Origin: JAFGVL01 sp963663245
GTDB lineage: Bacteria > Bacteroidota > Bacteroidia > Bacteroidales > Paludibacteraceae
NCBI GenBank assembly: GCA_963663245.1
Contig: OY760143.1
Coordinates: 310,001-374,000, forward strand
Length of the DNA: 64,000 bases
Direction of reading: 5' to 3'
A program made the position numbers and the translations under genes. Numbering within the stretch: the first letter of the stretch is position 1; every line of letters starts with the position of its first letter. Below are positions 8,602 to 18,055 of the stretch, one piece after another. The notes under the pieces are model-generated. The model searched no databases. It saw only the letters and a program-made list of their open reading frames with translations, and was not told the origin of the DNA.

Positions 8602-10605
8602 ATGGAAAACGAGAAGAAACAAAAACCAGATTTGTTAGGTAAAAACAACAAGAAATTTTTAAAACCCAATTTAAATTGGTTATTCCTTATTGTTTTTATT
8701 GTATTAATTGCAATGAATTTTATCGGAGAAGATGTTAGTGTTAAATCAATACCATACACTCAATTCGAGATATTGGTTTCTAACAAATCAATTGATAAAA
8801 TAACGATTGTTACCAATGACAATGTTTTAGCTAGAGCTGAAATAAAAAAAGACTCTCTTAAAAGTGTTTTTGAAGAAGGGGAACTGAAAAATCCTGAAAA
8901 AGGGATAGTAGAAGTAAACTTACCGTCTGTAGATCAAACCTCAAAAATGATTAGTGAAAATGGTTTTCTTGGGGAAGTTAAGTATGTGCAAGAAAACAAT
9001 GTGTTAAAAACAATCTTATTTACATTTGGACCAATAGTTCTACTCGTAGTACTTTGGTTGTTTTTGATGAAAAGAATGGGTGGCGGTAATGGTGCTGGTA
9101 GTGTTTTTAATGTTGGGAAATCAAGAGCACAGCTTTTTGATAAGAATACTACTACTGTAAAAACCTCATTTAAAGATGTCGCTGGTTTATCTGAGGCAAA
9201 ACAAGAAGTAGAAGAAATAGTTTCTTTTCTTAAGAACCCCTCAAAATACACTGAATTAGGAGGCAAAATTCCTAAAGGAGCTTTATTAGTAGGCCCTCCT
9301 GGAACTGGGAAAACATTACTTGCTAAAGCTGTTGCTGGTGAGGCAGATGTTCCTTTCTTTACAATATCAGGTTCTGATTTTGTAGAAATGTTTGTAGGAG
9401 TTGGAGCTTCGCGTGTGCGTGATTTATTCCGCCAGGCAAAAGAAAAATCTCCTTGTATTATATTTATTGATGAGATTGATGCTGTTGGTCGTGCTAGAGG
9501 AAGAAACCCAAATATGGGGGCTAACGATGAACGTGAAAACACATTGAATCAGCTATTAACAGAGATGGACGGTTTTGGTACAAATAGTGGTGTTATTATC
9601 CTTGCTGCGACTAACCGTGCAGACATTTTAGATAAAGCCCTATTGCGTGCCGGACGTTTTGATAGACAAATACAAGTTGGATTACCTGACGTAACAGAAC
9701 GTAGAGAAATCTTTAATGTACACCTTAGACCTTTAAAAATTGCTGCAGATTTAGATGTAGAATTTTTAGCAAAACAAACACCAGGTTTTTCTGGAGCTGA
9801 TATAGCAAATGTATGTAATGAGTCTGCTTTGATAGCAGCGCGTAACAATAAGTCTCAAATTGAAAAACAAGATTTCCTTGATGCAGTAGACAGAATTGTC
9901 GGCGGAATGGAAAAGAAAACTAAAATTATTACTCTAGCAGAGAAGAAAGCAATAGCTTTTCATGAAGCAGGTCATGCAACAATTAGTTGGATGGTTGAAC
10001 ATGCTGCCCCACTAGTTAAAGTAACTATTGTGCCACGTGGAGAAGCTCTAGGAGCTGCTTGGTATTTGCCTGAAGAAAGAGTTATAACGACAAAGGAACA
10101 TATGCTTGATGAGATGTGCTCTACCTTAGGTGGTAGAGCTGCTGAAGAAGTATTTTTTAAAACAGCGTCTACAGGAGCTATCAGTGATTTAGAAAGAGTT
10201 ACGAAACAAGCATATGCTATGGTAGCATATTATGGAATGAGTGATAAAGTAGCTAATCTAAGCTATTATGATTCTTCGGGTGGTAATGAATATGGTTTTA
10301 CAAAACCGTATAGTGAGAAAACAGCCGAATTGATCGATGCTGAAGCAAAATCAGTTATTGAGATACAATATGAAAGAGCTAAAAAAATTCTAACTAAGAA
10401 TAAAAAAGGGCATAATGCTTTAGCAGAATTGCTAATAGATAAAGAGGTAATTTTTACAGAGGATTTAGAAAGAATATTTGGTAAACGTCCTTGGACATCA
10501 CGTGCTGATGAGTTGATGCAAGAAAGCCCTAAAGAAGACCCGCTTAAAGTTAAAAAGCCAAGAGCCCCTAGAAAAAAGAAAGACGAAGAGACAAAAAATG
10601 AATAA
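8602..10605 (+). CDS. ftsH: ATP-dependent zinc metalloprotease FtsH
   Basis: A membrane-anchored AAA+ protease (667 aa) that extracts and degrades membrane and short-lived cytosolic proteins. Two membrane helices (about 25-42 and 137-157) flank a periplasmic domain. The AAA+ domain has Walker A GPPGTGKT (231-238), Walker B IIFIDEID (287-294), the pore loop FVEMFVGVGASRVR, and the second region of homology with ATNRADILDKALLRAGRFDR. The zinc site HEAGH is at 454-458. The lysine-rich tail is typical. Its last 8 bases overlap the start of the LUD gene. In several bacteria FtsH adjusts phospholipid and LPS balance, so its place ahead of cdsA-psd-pssA is suggestive. Confidence 0.97.
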   Translation: MENEKKQKPDLLGKNNKKFLKPNLNWLFLIVFIVLIAMNFIGEDVSVKSIPYTQFEILVSNKSIDKITIVTNDNVLARAEIKKDSLKSVFEEGELKNPEKGIVEVNLPSVDQTSKMISENGFLGEVKYVQENNVLKTILFTFGPIVLLVVLWLFLMKRMGGGNGAGSVFNVGKSRAQLFDKNTTTVKTSFKDVAGLSEAKQEVEEIVSFLKNPSKYTELGGKIPKGALLVGPPGTGKTLLAKAVAGEADVPFFTISGSDFVEMFVGVGASRVRDLFRQAKEKSPCIIFIDEIDAVGRARGRNPNMGANDERENTLNQLLTEMDGFGTNSGVIILAATNRADILDKALLRAGRFDRQIQVGLPDVTERREIFNVHLRPLKIAADLDVEFLAKQTPGFSGADIANVCNESALIAARNNKSQIEKQDFLDAVDRIVGGMEKKTKIITLAEKKAIAFHEAGHATISWMVEHAAPLVKVTIVPRGEALGAAWYLPEERVITTKEHMLDEMCSTLGGRAAEEVFFKTASTGAISDLERVTKQAYAMVAYYGMSDKVANLSYYDSSGGNEYGFTKPYSEKTAELIDAEAKSVIEIQYERAKKILTKNKKGHNALAELLIDKEVIFTEDLERIFGKRPWTSRADELMQESPKEDPLKVKKPRAPRKKKDEETKNE

Positions 10606-11230
10606 TTCTTTTTCTAGAGAAGAAATATTAAACCGTATTCGTAAGGTAGATGTTGGCTCACAGAGAGAGTCTTCTATCCCTGATATGGGGAAGTCTATAT
10701 ATAAGGATGTTGCACCTTCATTATTAGATTGTTTTAAAAATGAACTAGAGCTAGTTTCTGGACATTGTCTAATTAGCAAATCAGAAAAAGAACTTGCTAA
10801 TATACTAAGGCAGATTTTAGAAGAAAATAAAGCAACTTCAGTCTTTTGTAAAGAAAAAAAAATAGGAAGAATATTAGAGAAATATAGTATTCCATTTTCT
10901 TCAGAAGAAGCTAACTTTCAGTCAATGCAAATTGGAGTTGCCTCATGTGAATCACTAATTGCTAGAACTGCTAGTGTATTGGTAACTTCAAATACTGAAT
11001 CGGGGAGGCAGTTGAATATTTTCCCTCCAATTCATATTGTTTTAGCAACTAAAAATCAGTTGCTTGAGTCAATAGAAGAAGGATTAATTGCTGTAAAAGA
11101 AAAATATGGTGAAAGGATGCCAAGTTTAGTTTCTTTTATCAGTGGTCCAAGTAGAACTGCTGATATTGAAAAAACCTTAGTTTTGGGAGCACATGGCCCC
11201 AAAGAATTATATGTTATAATAAGCGAGTAG
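10598..11230 (+). CDS. LUD domain protein (LutC/YkgG family)
   Basis: A 210-aa single-domain LUD protein. The C-terminal half holds the family core: GVASCESLIARTASVLVTSNTESGRQLNIFPPIHIVLA and SFISGPSRTADIEKTLVLGAHGPKELYVII, where SGPSRTADIE is the LutC signature. LutC acts with LutA and LutB in the LutABC L-lactate oxidation complex; in isolation LUD proteins are poorly understood. Here the gene overlaps ftsH by 8 bases and is separated from a LutB-like gene (13477) by three phospholipid genes. No LutA is seen in the window. A role in lactate oxidation is therefore an inference only. Confidence 0.85.
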   Translation: MNNSFSREEILNRIRKVDVGSQRESSIPDMGKSIYKDVAPSLLDCFKNELELVSGHCLISKSEKELANILRQILEENKATSVFCKEKKIGRILEKYSIPFSSEEANFQSMQIGVASCESLIARTASVLVTSNTESGRQLNIFPPIHIVLATKNQLLESIEEGLIAVKEKYGERMPSLVSFISGPSRTADIEKTLVLGAHGPKELYVIISE

Positions 11231-11245
11231 CTAAAAAACAAATTA

Positions 11246-12082
11246 ATGAAGAATCTAATTCAAAGAACAATAACAGGAGTGCTTTTTATTTTTGTTGTTA
11301 TTGCTTCAATACTATTCAACGAGTATTCATTCGGAATACTCTTCTTATTCTTAACAGGCCTTGCATTAACAGAATTTCATAACTTGATAAAAAGCAAGTT
11401 AGATGTTCAAATTGAAACTTGGATAGTCGTAGCTTCAGGCTTGGTCTTTTTTGTGAGCATGTTTCTTTTTGCTGCAGGATGGATGGATTATCGTGTGTTT
11501 GCTATCTACTTGCTGTTACTATGTGTTGTTTTTATACGAGAACTGTATAGAAAAAAAGAAAACCCGATTATGAATTGGGCTATGTATGCTTTAAGTCAGA
11601 CCTATATTGCTTTACCTTTTTCTATGTTAAGCATTATAGCATTTATACAAGGAGATTATAGTTCCTTTTTAATACTAGCATTTTTTATAACTATTTGGAC
11701 ATATGACACTGGTGCCTATGTTGTAGGTGTGGCTATAGGAAAGCATCGCATGTTTGAGCGCATATCACCTAAAAAATCTTGGGAAGGTTTCTTTGGGGGA
11801 CTTATTTTCTCTTTGGTAGCGGCATTTATTTTTGCACAAATTGATCCAATTTTAAACCTTTATCAATGGTTTGGATTTGCCTTATTAATAGTTGTTTTTG
11901 GAACTTTTGGTGATCTAAGCGAATCATTATTAAAGCGCACTATTGATATTAAAGACTCAGGCAATATATTTCCTGGTCATGGTGGCATCTTAGATAGATT
12001 TGATAGTATATTATTTGCAACTATTGCAATTTCTGTATATCTTCATCTAATATTAAATAAACTACCAGAATTATTACGATGA
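11246..12082 (+). CDS. cdsA: Phosphatidate cytidylyltransferase
   Basis: Makes CDP-diacylglycerol from phosphatidic acid and CTP, the branch point of phospholipid synthesis. It is a polytopic inner-membrane protein of 278 aa with about seven or eight hydrophobic segments. The family signature is near the C-terminus: KDSGNIFPGHGGILDRFDS, preceded by SPKKSWEGFFGG. It lies 15 bases after the LUD gene and overlaps psd by 4 bases (ATGA). Together with psd and pssA it gives the complete route from phosphatidic acid to phosphatidylethanolamine. Confidence 0.96.
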   Translation: MKNLIQRTITGVLFIFVVIASILFNEYSFGILFLFLTGLALTEFHNLIKSKLDVQIETWIVVASGLVFFVSMFLFAAGWMDYRVFAIYLLLLCVVFIRELYRKKENPIMNWAMYALSQTYIALPFSMLSIIAFIQGDYSSFLILAFFITIWTYDTGAYVVGVAIGKHRMFERISPKKSWEGFFGGLIFSLVAAFIFAQIDPILNLYQWFGFALLIVVFGTFGDLSESLLKRTIDIKDSGNIFPGHGGILDRFDSILFATIAISVYLHLILNKLPELLR

Positions 12083-12777
12083 AAAGGAGTAGAAAAATTA
12101 GAAGAATTAAAATTCATAAAGAAGGTCGGGTTATTATCATAGTCTTGCTTCTCTTTTTAATTGTTTTGAATGTGCTTATTTATTCACAACTTAATAAACC
12201 TTTAGCTGTGTTAAATTTGTGTGTGTCTGTTGTTGCTTTTTCTTTCTTTTTATATTTCTTTCGAAATCCATCAAGGATTGTTTCTATTGACGATTCAAGT
12301 TTAGTTATAGCGCCAGCAGACGGAACTGTTGTCGTAATAGAACCAACAGAAGAAACAGAATATTTTAAAGAAAAAAGAATACAGGTTTCAATTTTTATGT
12401 CTGTCTTAAGTGTGCATGCAAATTGGTATCCAATAAATGGATTAGTTAAGTTTGTTAAACACCATTCGGGTAGACATATGGCTGCATACTTACCTAAATC
12501 AAGTTCTGAAAATGAAAGGTCAACAATCGTTATAGAGTCTCTTGGTAAAACTGAGATTTTAATGCGTCAAATAGCAGGCGCTTTAGCTCGTAGAATTGTT
12601 ACTTATGCACATACAGGTAGAGAGTGTTGCGTAAATGAACATGTAGGCTTTATAAAATTTGGTTCTAGAGTTGATATATTTTTACCATTAGATGCAGAGA
12701 TTTTTGTCGAAGTTGGAGAAAAGACTACTGGAAACGATACAATTATTGCTCGTTTGAATGAAGACGAAAATTCTTAA
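12079..12777 (+). CDS. psd: Phosphatidylserine decarboxylase proenzyme
   Basis: Converts phosphatidylserine to phosphatidylethanolamine. This is the short form (232 aa) common in Bacteroidota. An N-terminal membrane segment (about 18-60) precedes the catalytic part: VIAPADGTVVVIEP, IFMSVLSVHANWYPINGLV, AGALARRIV, and the self-cleavage site FGSR with Gly195-Ser196, where Ser196 becomes the pyruvoyl group of the small subunit. It overlaps cdsA by 4 bases and pssA by 1 base (TAATG), so the genes are probably translationally coupled. Confidence 0.95.
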   Translation: MKRSRKIRRIKIHKEGRVIIIVLLLFLIVLNVLIYSQLNKPLAVLNLCVSVVAFSFFLYFFRNPSRIVSIDDSSLVIAPADGTVVVIEPTEETEYFKEKRIQVSIFMSVLSVHANWYPINGLVKFVKHHSGRHMAAYLPKSSSENERSTIVIESLGKTEILMRQIAGALARRIVTYAHTGRECCVNEHVGFIKFGSRVDIFLPLDAEIFVEVGEKTTGNDTIIARLNEDENS

Positions 12778-13502
12778 TGAAGTTCATTACTAAACATATT
12801 CCAAATGCAATTACTTGTCTAAATATTGTAGCAGGCTCTATAGCCTGCGTTTTAGCTTTATTTGGACAGCTAGAGTATAGCGCATACCTTATCCTTTTAG
12901 CTGCTGTTTTTGATTTTCTAGACGGCTTTGCTGCACGTTTGTTGAATGCATATTCTCCAATGGGGAAAGAGCTAGACTCTTTAGCTGATATGGTTAGTTT
13001 TGGAGTAGCTCCAGGTTTTATACTATTTGCATTCTTGTCACAAAATGTTGGTTTTTATTGGGCTTTATTAGCTTTTGCAGTCCCTGTTTTTTCTGCTTTG
13101 CGTTTAGCAAAGTTTAATATTGACGATAGACAAACGACTTCTTTTATTGGCTTGCCAACTCCGGCAAATGCTATTCTTATTGCATTTTTAATACTTAGTA
13201 TTACAAGTAAATTTCAATTCTTATCAGAAGACCAACTACTATTTTCTAAATTAGTAGCATTTATATTTATTCCTTTGTCTAGTTTTTTATTAGTTTCTGA
13301 GCTTCCAATGTTTTCATTAAAAATGAAAAATTTAAAGTGGAAAGAAAATAAACTTAGACTAGTTTTTATTTGTTTCTGCATAGCATTGCTTATCTTTTTT
13401 AAGATTGATGCATTTTCTCTAATTATCTTATTGTATATTTTATTATCCCTATTAAGCTGGGCCTACCAAAAATTATATGTCAACTCACGCAAAGAAGTTT
13501 AA
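12777..13502 (+). CDS. pssA: CDP-diacylglycerol-serine O-phosphatidyltransferase
   Basis: Forms phosphatidylserine from CDP-diacylglycerol and serine, supplying Psd. The CDP-alcohol phosphotransferase motif D-x2-DG-x2-AR-x8-G-x3-D-x3-D is intact (DFLDGFAARLL then GKELDSLAD, about residues 45-70). The rest is membrane helices, 241 aa in all. Its last 26 bases overlap the LutB-like gene in another frame, a longer overlap than elsewhere in this operon. Confidence 0.95.
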   Translation: MKFITKHIPNAITCLNIVAGSIACVLALFGQLEYSAYLILLAAVFDFLDGFAARLLNAYSPMGKELDSLADMVSFGVAPGFILFAFLSQNVGFYWALLAFAVPVFSALRLAKFNIDDRQTTSFIGLPTPANAILIAFLILSITSKFQFLSEDQLLFSKLVAFIFIPLSSFLLVSELPMFSLKMKNLKWKENKLRLVFICFCIALLIFFKIDAFSLIILLYILLSLLSWAYQKLYVNSRKEV

Positions 13503-14862
13503 TTTAGAAGCTAAAAAAATAGCTTTTGATTTGCGCCACAGACAAACCATCAAATTTAATATATCAAAGTATGATGTAGCTGTTGGAAAAGGACGTGAAC
13601 GTTACAATAATTTAGTATTGGCAAAGGAACGCGCAGCATTTTACAAACAACAAGTATTAGCGAATTGGGAAACATATTTGTTAGAGTTTGAGAAAAATGC
13701 TCTAGATAATGGTATAGAGGTGCTTTGGGCAAAAGATGCTGCAGAAGCTCAAGATTATATTCGTAAAATATTGTTAGAGAACGAAGCAAAGTTATTGGTT
13801 AAAAGTAAATCAATGACTACAGAAGAAATTGAGCTTAATGAAACAGCTGAGTCTGTAGACTGTGAATCAGTAGAAACAGATTTGGGAGAATTTATTGTCC
13901 AATTAGCAGGTGAAAAGCCTTACCATATTGTGACTCCGGCCATGCACAAAAGTAAGGAAGATATTGCTAAGTTATTCAATGAAAAACTTAGCACTCCTAT
14001 TAATAGTACTCCAGAAGAGATGACAATTTTTGTGCGTGATATTTTGCGTGAAAAATATACAAAAGCAGATGTTGGTGTAACAGGGACGAATTTTTTAATA
14101 GCAGATACAGGAGGGATTGCATTAACTGAGAATGAAGGAAATGGGCTCATGTTAACCTCATTTCCTAAAGTACATATTGCAATTGCTGGAATTGAGAAAA
14201 TTATTCCATCAATGAAGGATTTGGGTCTGTTTTGGCCTTTGTTAGCTTCTCATGGAACAGGGCAACAAATAACTAATTATAATACAATTTTTACAGGGCC
14301 AAAACGGGATAATGAAGTAGATGGCCCAGAAAAAATGTATGTAATATTGTTAGACAATGGACGAACTGAATTATATCAAGACCCTGAGTCAGCCATTGCC
14401 TTATCATGTATTCGATGTGGAGCATGTTTAAATGCTTGTCCAGTATATAAAACAATAGGAGGGTATACCTATGATACGACTTATAGTGGACCTATTGGTT
14501 CTGTAATCACCCCTTTTTTTAGAGGTTTTGAAGAATTTGGGCATTTAAGTTTTGCATCTACTCTGTGTGGGGCATGTGTGGATGTTTGTCCTGTAAAGAT
14601 ACCTTTAACAAAATTGTTGTTGGCTAACAGAAGAAAAGTTGTGGATAGAAAGCTATCTTCGCAATCTGAAAGATTATTAATAAAAGGTTTCCGTTTAGTA
14701 AGTAGCAAAAGATCAAGGTATGAAATGCTTCCATCCTCATTAAAAAATTTGGCTTTTGCACCATTTAACTTTATACTGTGGGGTCCAAAAAGAAAAATGC
14801 CTACTTTTGCAGGCAAATCATTTTCAAAACAATATATAAAACATAAAAATGATAAGAATTAA
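13477..14862 (+). CDS. LutB-like iron-sulfur protein (LUD + two [4Fe-4S] sites)
   Basis: A 461-aa protein, normal LutB length. The LUD-like domain (about 60-290, including GVTGTNFLIADTGGIALTENEGNG and HGTGQQITNYNTIFTGP) is followed by two cluster motifs: CIRCGACLNACPVY (about 309-322) and CGACVDVCPVKIPL (about 363-376). LutB is the ferredoxin-like electron carrier of the lactate-oxidising Lut complex. Here LutA is missing and the LUD partner is four genes upstream, so the electron donor is uncertain. The ATG at 13477 overlaps pssA by 26 bases. The last 14 bases overlap the FKBP lipoprotein gene. Confidence 0.87.
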   Translation: MSTHAKKFNLEAKKIAFDLRHRQTIKFNISKYDVAVGKGRERYNNLVLAKERAAFYKQQVLANWETYLLEFEKNALDNGIEVLWAKDAAEAQDYIRKILLENEAKLLVKSKSMTTEEIELNETAESVDCESVETDLGEFIVQLAGEKPYHIVTPAMHKSKEDIAKLFNEKLSTPINSTPEEMTIFVRDILREKYTKADVGVTGTNFLIADTGGIALTENEGNGLMLTSFPKVHIAIAGIEKIIPSMKDLGLFWPLLASHGTGQQITNYNTIFTGPKRDNEVDGPEKMYVILLDNGRTELYQDPESAIALSCIRCGACLNACPVYKTIGGYTYDTTYSGPIGSVITPFFRGFEEFGHLSFASTLCGACVDVCPVKIPLTKLLLANRRKVVDRKLSSQSERLLIKGFRLVSSKRSRYEMLPSSLKNLAFAPFNFILWGPKRKMPTFAGKSFSKQYIKHKNDKN

Positions 14863-15313
14863 AAAATTATTGTTCATTATTCCTTTCCTTGTTTTAACCT
14901 TAATGCTTAGTTGTAGTAAGGATTATTATGACACGAAAGACGCAGGAGAGAACTTCTTAATTGAAGTTGAAAATATTGAAGGAGTTGAGAAATTAGCAAG
15001 TGGTATTCGTTATAAAATTTTGTTTGATAACAAACATGGTTCTTATCCTCAATATGCAGAGCCAAATGAAATATCGTATAAGGCTAAATATAGTACTCGT
15101 TTTATTGATGGTACTGTATTAACAGAAGAAATTGAAGGTGTTAATCCATTTTCTGATGTTACTTTTTGGTTAGATGTGATTCCAAGAATGAGAGTTGGAG
15201 CAAAATGGCGCGTATGGGTTCCTTATGATTATGTTTATGGTGAAGATGGAACTTCTGGAGTTGACCCATATACAGTATTAGTTTATGATATTGAATTAAT
15301 TCAGGCAAATTAA
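14849..15313 (+). CDS. FKBP-type peptidyl-prolyl isomerase-like lipoprotein
   Basis: A 154-aa lipoprotein with a signal peptide ending in a lipobox (TLMLSCSK). The second half follows the FKBP fold: YKAKYSTRFIDGTVL, then MRVGAKWRVWVPYDYVYGEDG and the closing strand YTVLVYDIELIQA, equivalent to the usual 'G.kwrl.iPpelAYGe...L.FdvELl'. It is probably a periplasmic or surface folding helper; some active-site aromatic residues differ, so activity is uncertain. It overlaps the LutB-like gene by 14 bases and is followed after 4 bases by a beta-barrel gene. Confidence 0.78.
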   Translation: MIRIKKLLFIIPFLVLTLMLSCSKDYYDTKDAGENFLIEVENIEGVEKLASGIRYKILFDNKHGSYPQYAEPNEISYKAKYSTRFIDGTVLTEEIEGVNPFSDVTFWLDVIPRMRVGAKWRVWVPYDYVYGEDGTSGVDPYTVLVYDIELIQAN

Positions 15314-15317
15314 AATT

Positions 15318-15998
15318 ATGAATAAAATAAAAAGAAATAGTGCTCTGTTGTTATTGCTATTAATAAGTACAACAATTTTTGCACAGCGCATAGGTCTTCA
15401 AGCAGGTGGAACTCTTACTGGATTTCAACAGCAGACTAATAGTAACCAATGGGGTGATTTTCCAATTATTTCAGGAGCAATTTTTGGTCCTGAAATGGAG
15501 TTTAAATTAAATGATAAATATGGTTTAAACCTTGCTGCTTTATTTGAGTTTAGGGCAGGTAGAAATGATATAAGTTGGTATAAACCAGGGACTACTTATA
15601 CTAGAATTCTTTTCTATTCACAAGTACCTGTACATATTACTTATCGCAAGCCATGGGGAAAGAAAAAGAAAATGACTCAATTGTATTTTACAGGACCTAG
15701 GTTAAACGTAGGTCTCTTTGGAACTACAAATGAACATTATTATTTGGCTACTCGTCCAGAAATTGATGACGATAGTAATTTCGGAGGACAAAATTCATTG
15801 CACAGAATGGACGTGGTGTGGGATTTAGGATTTGGAGTAGAGTTAAATCGTTTTCAATTTAAACTACACTATGGCTTCCCTATAACAAATAGCGCCAATG
15901 TATCTGATTTTAAAGCATACTGGCAACACCAATTACAATTAAATATTGGATATACTATCCAAGCTTTTAAAGATAAGAATAACTCCGATGACGAATAA
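15318..15998 (+). CDS. Outer-membrane beta-barrel protein (PorT/OMP_b-brl type)
   Basis: A 226-aa protein with a signal peptide cut at TTIFAQ-RIG and alternating hydrophobic/polar strands with aromatic girdles (RIGLQAGGTLTGF, YGLNLAALFEFRAG, PVHITYRKPWG, FQFKLHYGFPI, LQLNIGYTIQAF). This is the pattern of a small eight-stranded barrel. Function not recognised. It ends in an acidic tail (KNNSDDE) rather than an aromatic residue. Its last 11 bases overlap metG. Confidence 0.72.
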   Translation: MNKIKRNSALLLLLLISTTIFAQRIGLQAGGTLTGFQQQTNSNQWGDFPIISGAIFGPEMEFKLNDKYGLNLAALFEFRAGRNDISWYKPGTTYTRILFYSQVPVHITYRKPWGKKKKMTQLYFTGPRLNVGLFGTTNEHYYLATRPEIDDDSNFGGQNSLHRMDVVWDLGFGVELNRFQFKLHYGFPITNSANVSDFKAYWQHQLQLNIGYTIQAFKDKNNSDDE

Positions 15999-18027
15999 GT
16001 TTAAACGTACCACAATAACTTCTGCTTTACCTTATGCAAATGGACCCGTTCATATTGGTCATTTAGCTGGGGTGTATATACCTGCTGATATATATGCAAG
16101 ATATCTTCGTTTAAAAGGAGAAGAAGTTTTATTTGTTGGAGGTTCAGATGAACATGGGGTTCCCATAACAATTAAAGCTAAAAATGAGGGTGTAACTCCT
16201 CAAGATATTGTTGACAGATACCACGGTATTATTAAAAAATCATTCGAAGATTTTGGAATAACTTTCGATGTGTATTCTCGTACAACTTCAAAGATGCACC
16301 ACGAAGTAGCATCTGATATTTTCAAAACAATAAACGATAAAGGAGGTTTTCTAGAACAGACCTCAGAACAATATTACGATAGTGAAGCAAACCAGTTCTT
16401 AGCTGATAGATACATAACAGGTATTTGTCCGCACTGTAAAAGTGAAGGCGCTTATGGAGACCAATGTGAAGCATGTGGAACTTCTCTTAGTCCGCTTGAT
16501 TTAATTAACCCTAAATCAGCTATTAGTGGTTCTATACCTAATTTAAAAGAAACTAAACACTGGTACCTACCTCTTGATAAACATGAATCATGGTTACGCA
16601 AGTGGATATTGGAAGAACATAAAGAATGGAAACCCAATGTATATGGTCAGTGTAAAAGTTGGTTAGATATGGGCTTGCAGCCTCGAGCAGTAAGTCGTGA
16701 TTTAAATTGGGGTATTCCTGTTCCTGTCGAAGGCGGAGAAGGAAAAGTACTATACGTATGGTTTGATGCTCCAATAGGATATATTTCAAATACCAAAGAA
16801 CTACTCCCTGACACTTGGGAAACATGGTGGAAAGATAAAGATACACGTTTATTGCATTTTATTGGGAAAGATAATATTGTATTCCATTGCATCGTTTTTC
16901 CTGCTATGTTGAAGGCTGAAGGTAGTTTTATTTTACCTGATAATGTACCTGGAAATGAGTTCTTAAATTTAGAAGGCGATAAAATATCTACTTCAAGAAA
17001 TTGGGCGGTTTGGTTGCATGAGTATTTAGAAGATTTCCCAGGAAAAGAAGATATTCTACGATACGTACTAACAGCCAATGCTCCTGAAACAAAAGACAAC
17101 GACTTTACATGGAAAGATTTCCAAGCGCGCAACAATAATGAGTTGGTTGCCGTGTATGGTAATTTTGTAAATCGTGCACTTGTGCTAACCCATAAATATT
17201 TTGAAGGAAAAATACCTGTAAGAGGAGAGCTAAACGATTACGATAAACAAACGCTACAAGAATTTGCAGATGTAAAACAGCAAGTTGAAAAGATGTTGGA
17301 TGTTTTTCGTTTCCGTGATGCTCAAAAAGAAGCTATGAACTTAGCTCGTATAGGAAATAAATATTTGGCAGATACCGAGCCTTGGAAGTTGGCAAAAACC
17401 GACATGACTCGTGTTGCAACCATCATGAATATAAGTCTACAGATAACAGCTAATTTATCTATTGCATTTGAGCCATTTTTGCCGTTCTCATCGAAAAAAT
17501 TGAGAGAAATAATTAATCGGCCTGCATTTGATTGGGCAGAGCTAGGCAATATAGATCTACTAGCAGAAGGACATCAGATTAACACGCCAGAATTACTGTT
17601 TGAGAAAATTGAAGACGAAGTAATTCAAGCACAAGTACAAAAACTATTAGATACCAAACAAAATAACGAGATGGAAAATGCACAAGCAAACCCCATTCGC
17701 GAGAACATAGCCTTCGAAGACTTTACCAAGTTAGATATTAGAGTAGGCACTGTACTCGAATGTGAAAAAATGCCTAAAGCAGACAAGCTGCTTGTTTTTA
17801 AAATTGATGATGGATTAGGTGGACGCACCATTGTTTCAGGTATTGCCAAATACTATAAACCAGAAGATTTAGTAGGTAAACAAGTTACCTTTATAGCCAA
17901 CCTTGCTCCAAGAAAATTAAGAGGAGTAGAGTCGGAAGGGATGATACTATCTGCCGAAGATGCTGATGGTAAGTTGGTGTTGTTAGATGTAAGTGCAGAG
18001 GTAAAGCCAGGATCAGAAGTGAAGTAA
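15988..18027 (+). CDS. metG: Methionyl-tRNA synthetase
   Basis: Charges tRNA-Met with methionine, 679 aa from the ATG at 15988. The longer frame from 15946 lies wholly within the barrel gene and adds no family sequence. The class I HIGH motif is at 22-25 (ALPYANGPVHIGH). A zinc knuckle CPHCKSEG...CEAC sits in the connective domain, and the KMSKS loop reads KISTS (332-336), the variant common in Bacteroidota. The anticodon-binding helical domain follows, and from about 572 a Trbp111-type tRNA-binding dimerisation domain (FTKLDIRVGTVLECEKMPKADKLLVFKI). It is the last gene before the terminator at 18056-18090. Confidence 0.97.
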   Translation: MTNKFKRTTITSALPYANGPVHIGHLAGVYIPADIYARYLRLKGEEVLFVGGSDEHGVPITIKAKNEGVTPQDIVDRYHGIIKKSFEDFGITFDVYSRTTSKMHHEVASDIFKTINDKGGFLEQTSEQYYDSEANQFLADRYITGICPHCKSEGAYGDQCEACGTSLSPLDLINPKSAISGSIPNLKETKHWYLPLDKHESWLRKWILEEHKEWKPNVYGQCKSWLDMGLQPRAVSRDLNWGIPVPVEGGEGKVLYVWFDAPIGYISNTKELLPDTWETWWKDKDTRLLHFIGKDNIVFHCIVFPAMLKAEGSFILPDNVPGNEFLNLEGDKISTSRNWAVWLHEYLEDFPGKEDILRYVLTANAPETKDNDFTWKDFQARNNNELVAVYGNFVNRALVLTHKYFEGKIPVRGELNDYDKQTLQEFADVKQQVEKMLDVFRFRDAQKEAMNLARIGNKYLADTEPWKLAKTDMTRVATIMNISLQITANLSIAFEPFLPFSSKKLREIINRPAFDWAELGNIDLLAEGHQINTPELLFEKIEDEVIQAQVQKLLDTKQNNEMENAQANPIRENIAFEDFTKLDIRVGTVLECEKMPKADKLLVFKIDDGLGGRTIVSGIAKYYKPEDLVGKQVTFIANLAPRKLRGVESEGMILSAEDADGKLVLLDVSAEVKPGSEVK

Positions 18028-18055
18028 AGCAAACAGATATTACATTATATATATT

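Noticed and set aside
16452..17549. Several minus-strand open frames of 60-160 codons opposite metG
   Set aside because: They lie wholly antisense to a well-conserved enzyme, have no promoter or family motifs, and overlap each other; they are shadows of the metG reading frame.
8230..18027. Horizontally acquired island in the Lut/phospholipid region
   Set aside because: Composition and codon use look like those of the neighbours, genes overlap smoothly, and no integrase, tRNA or repeat borders were seen.
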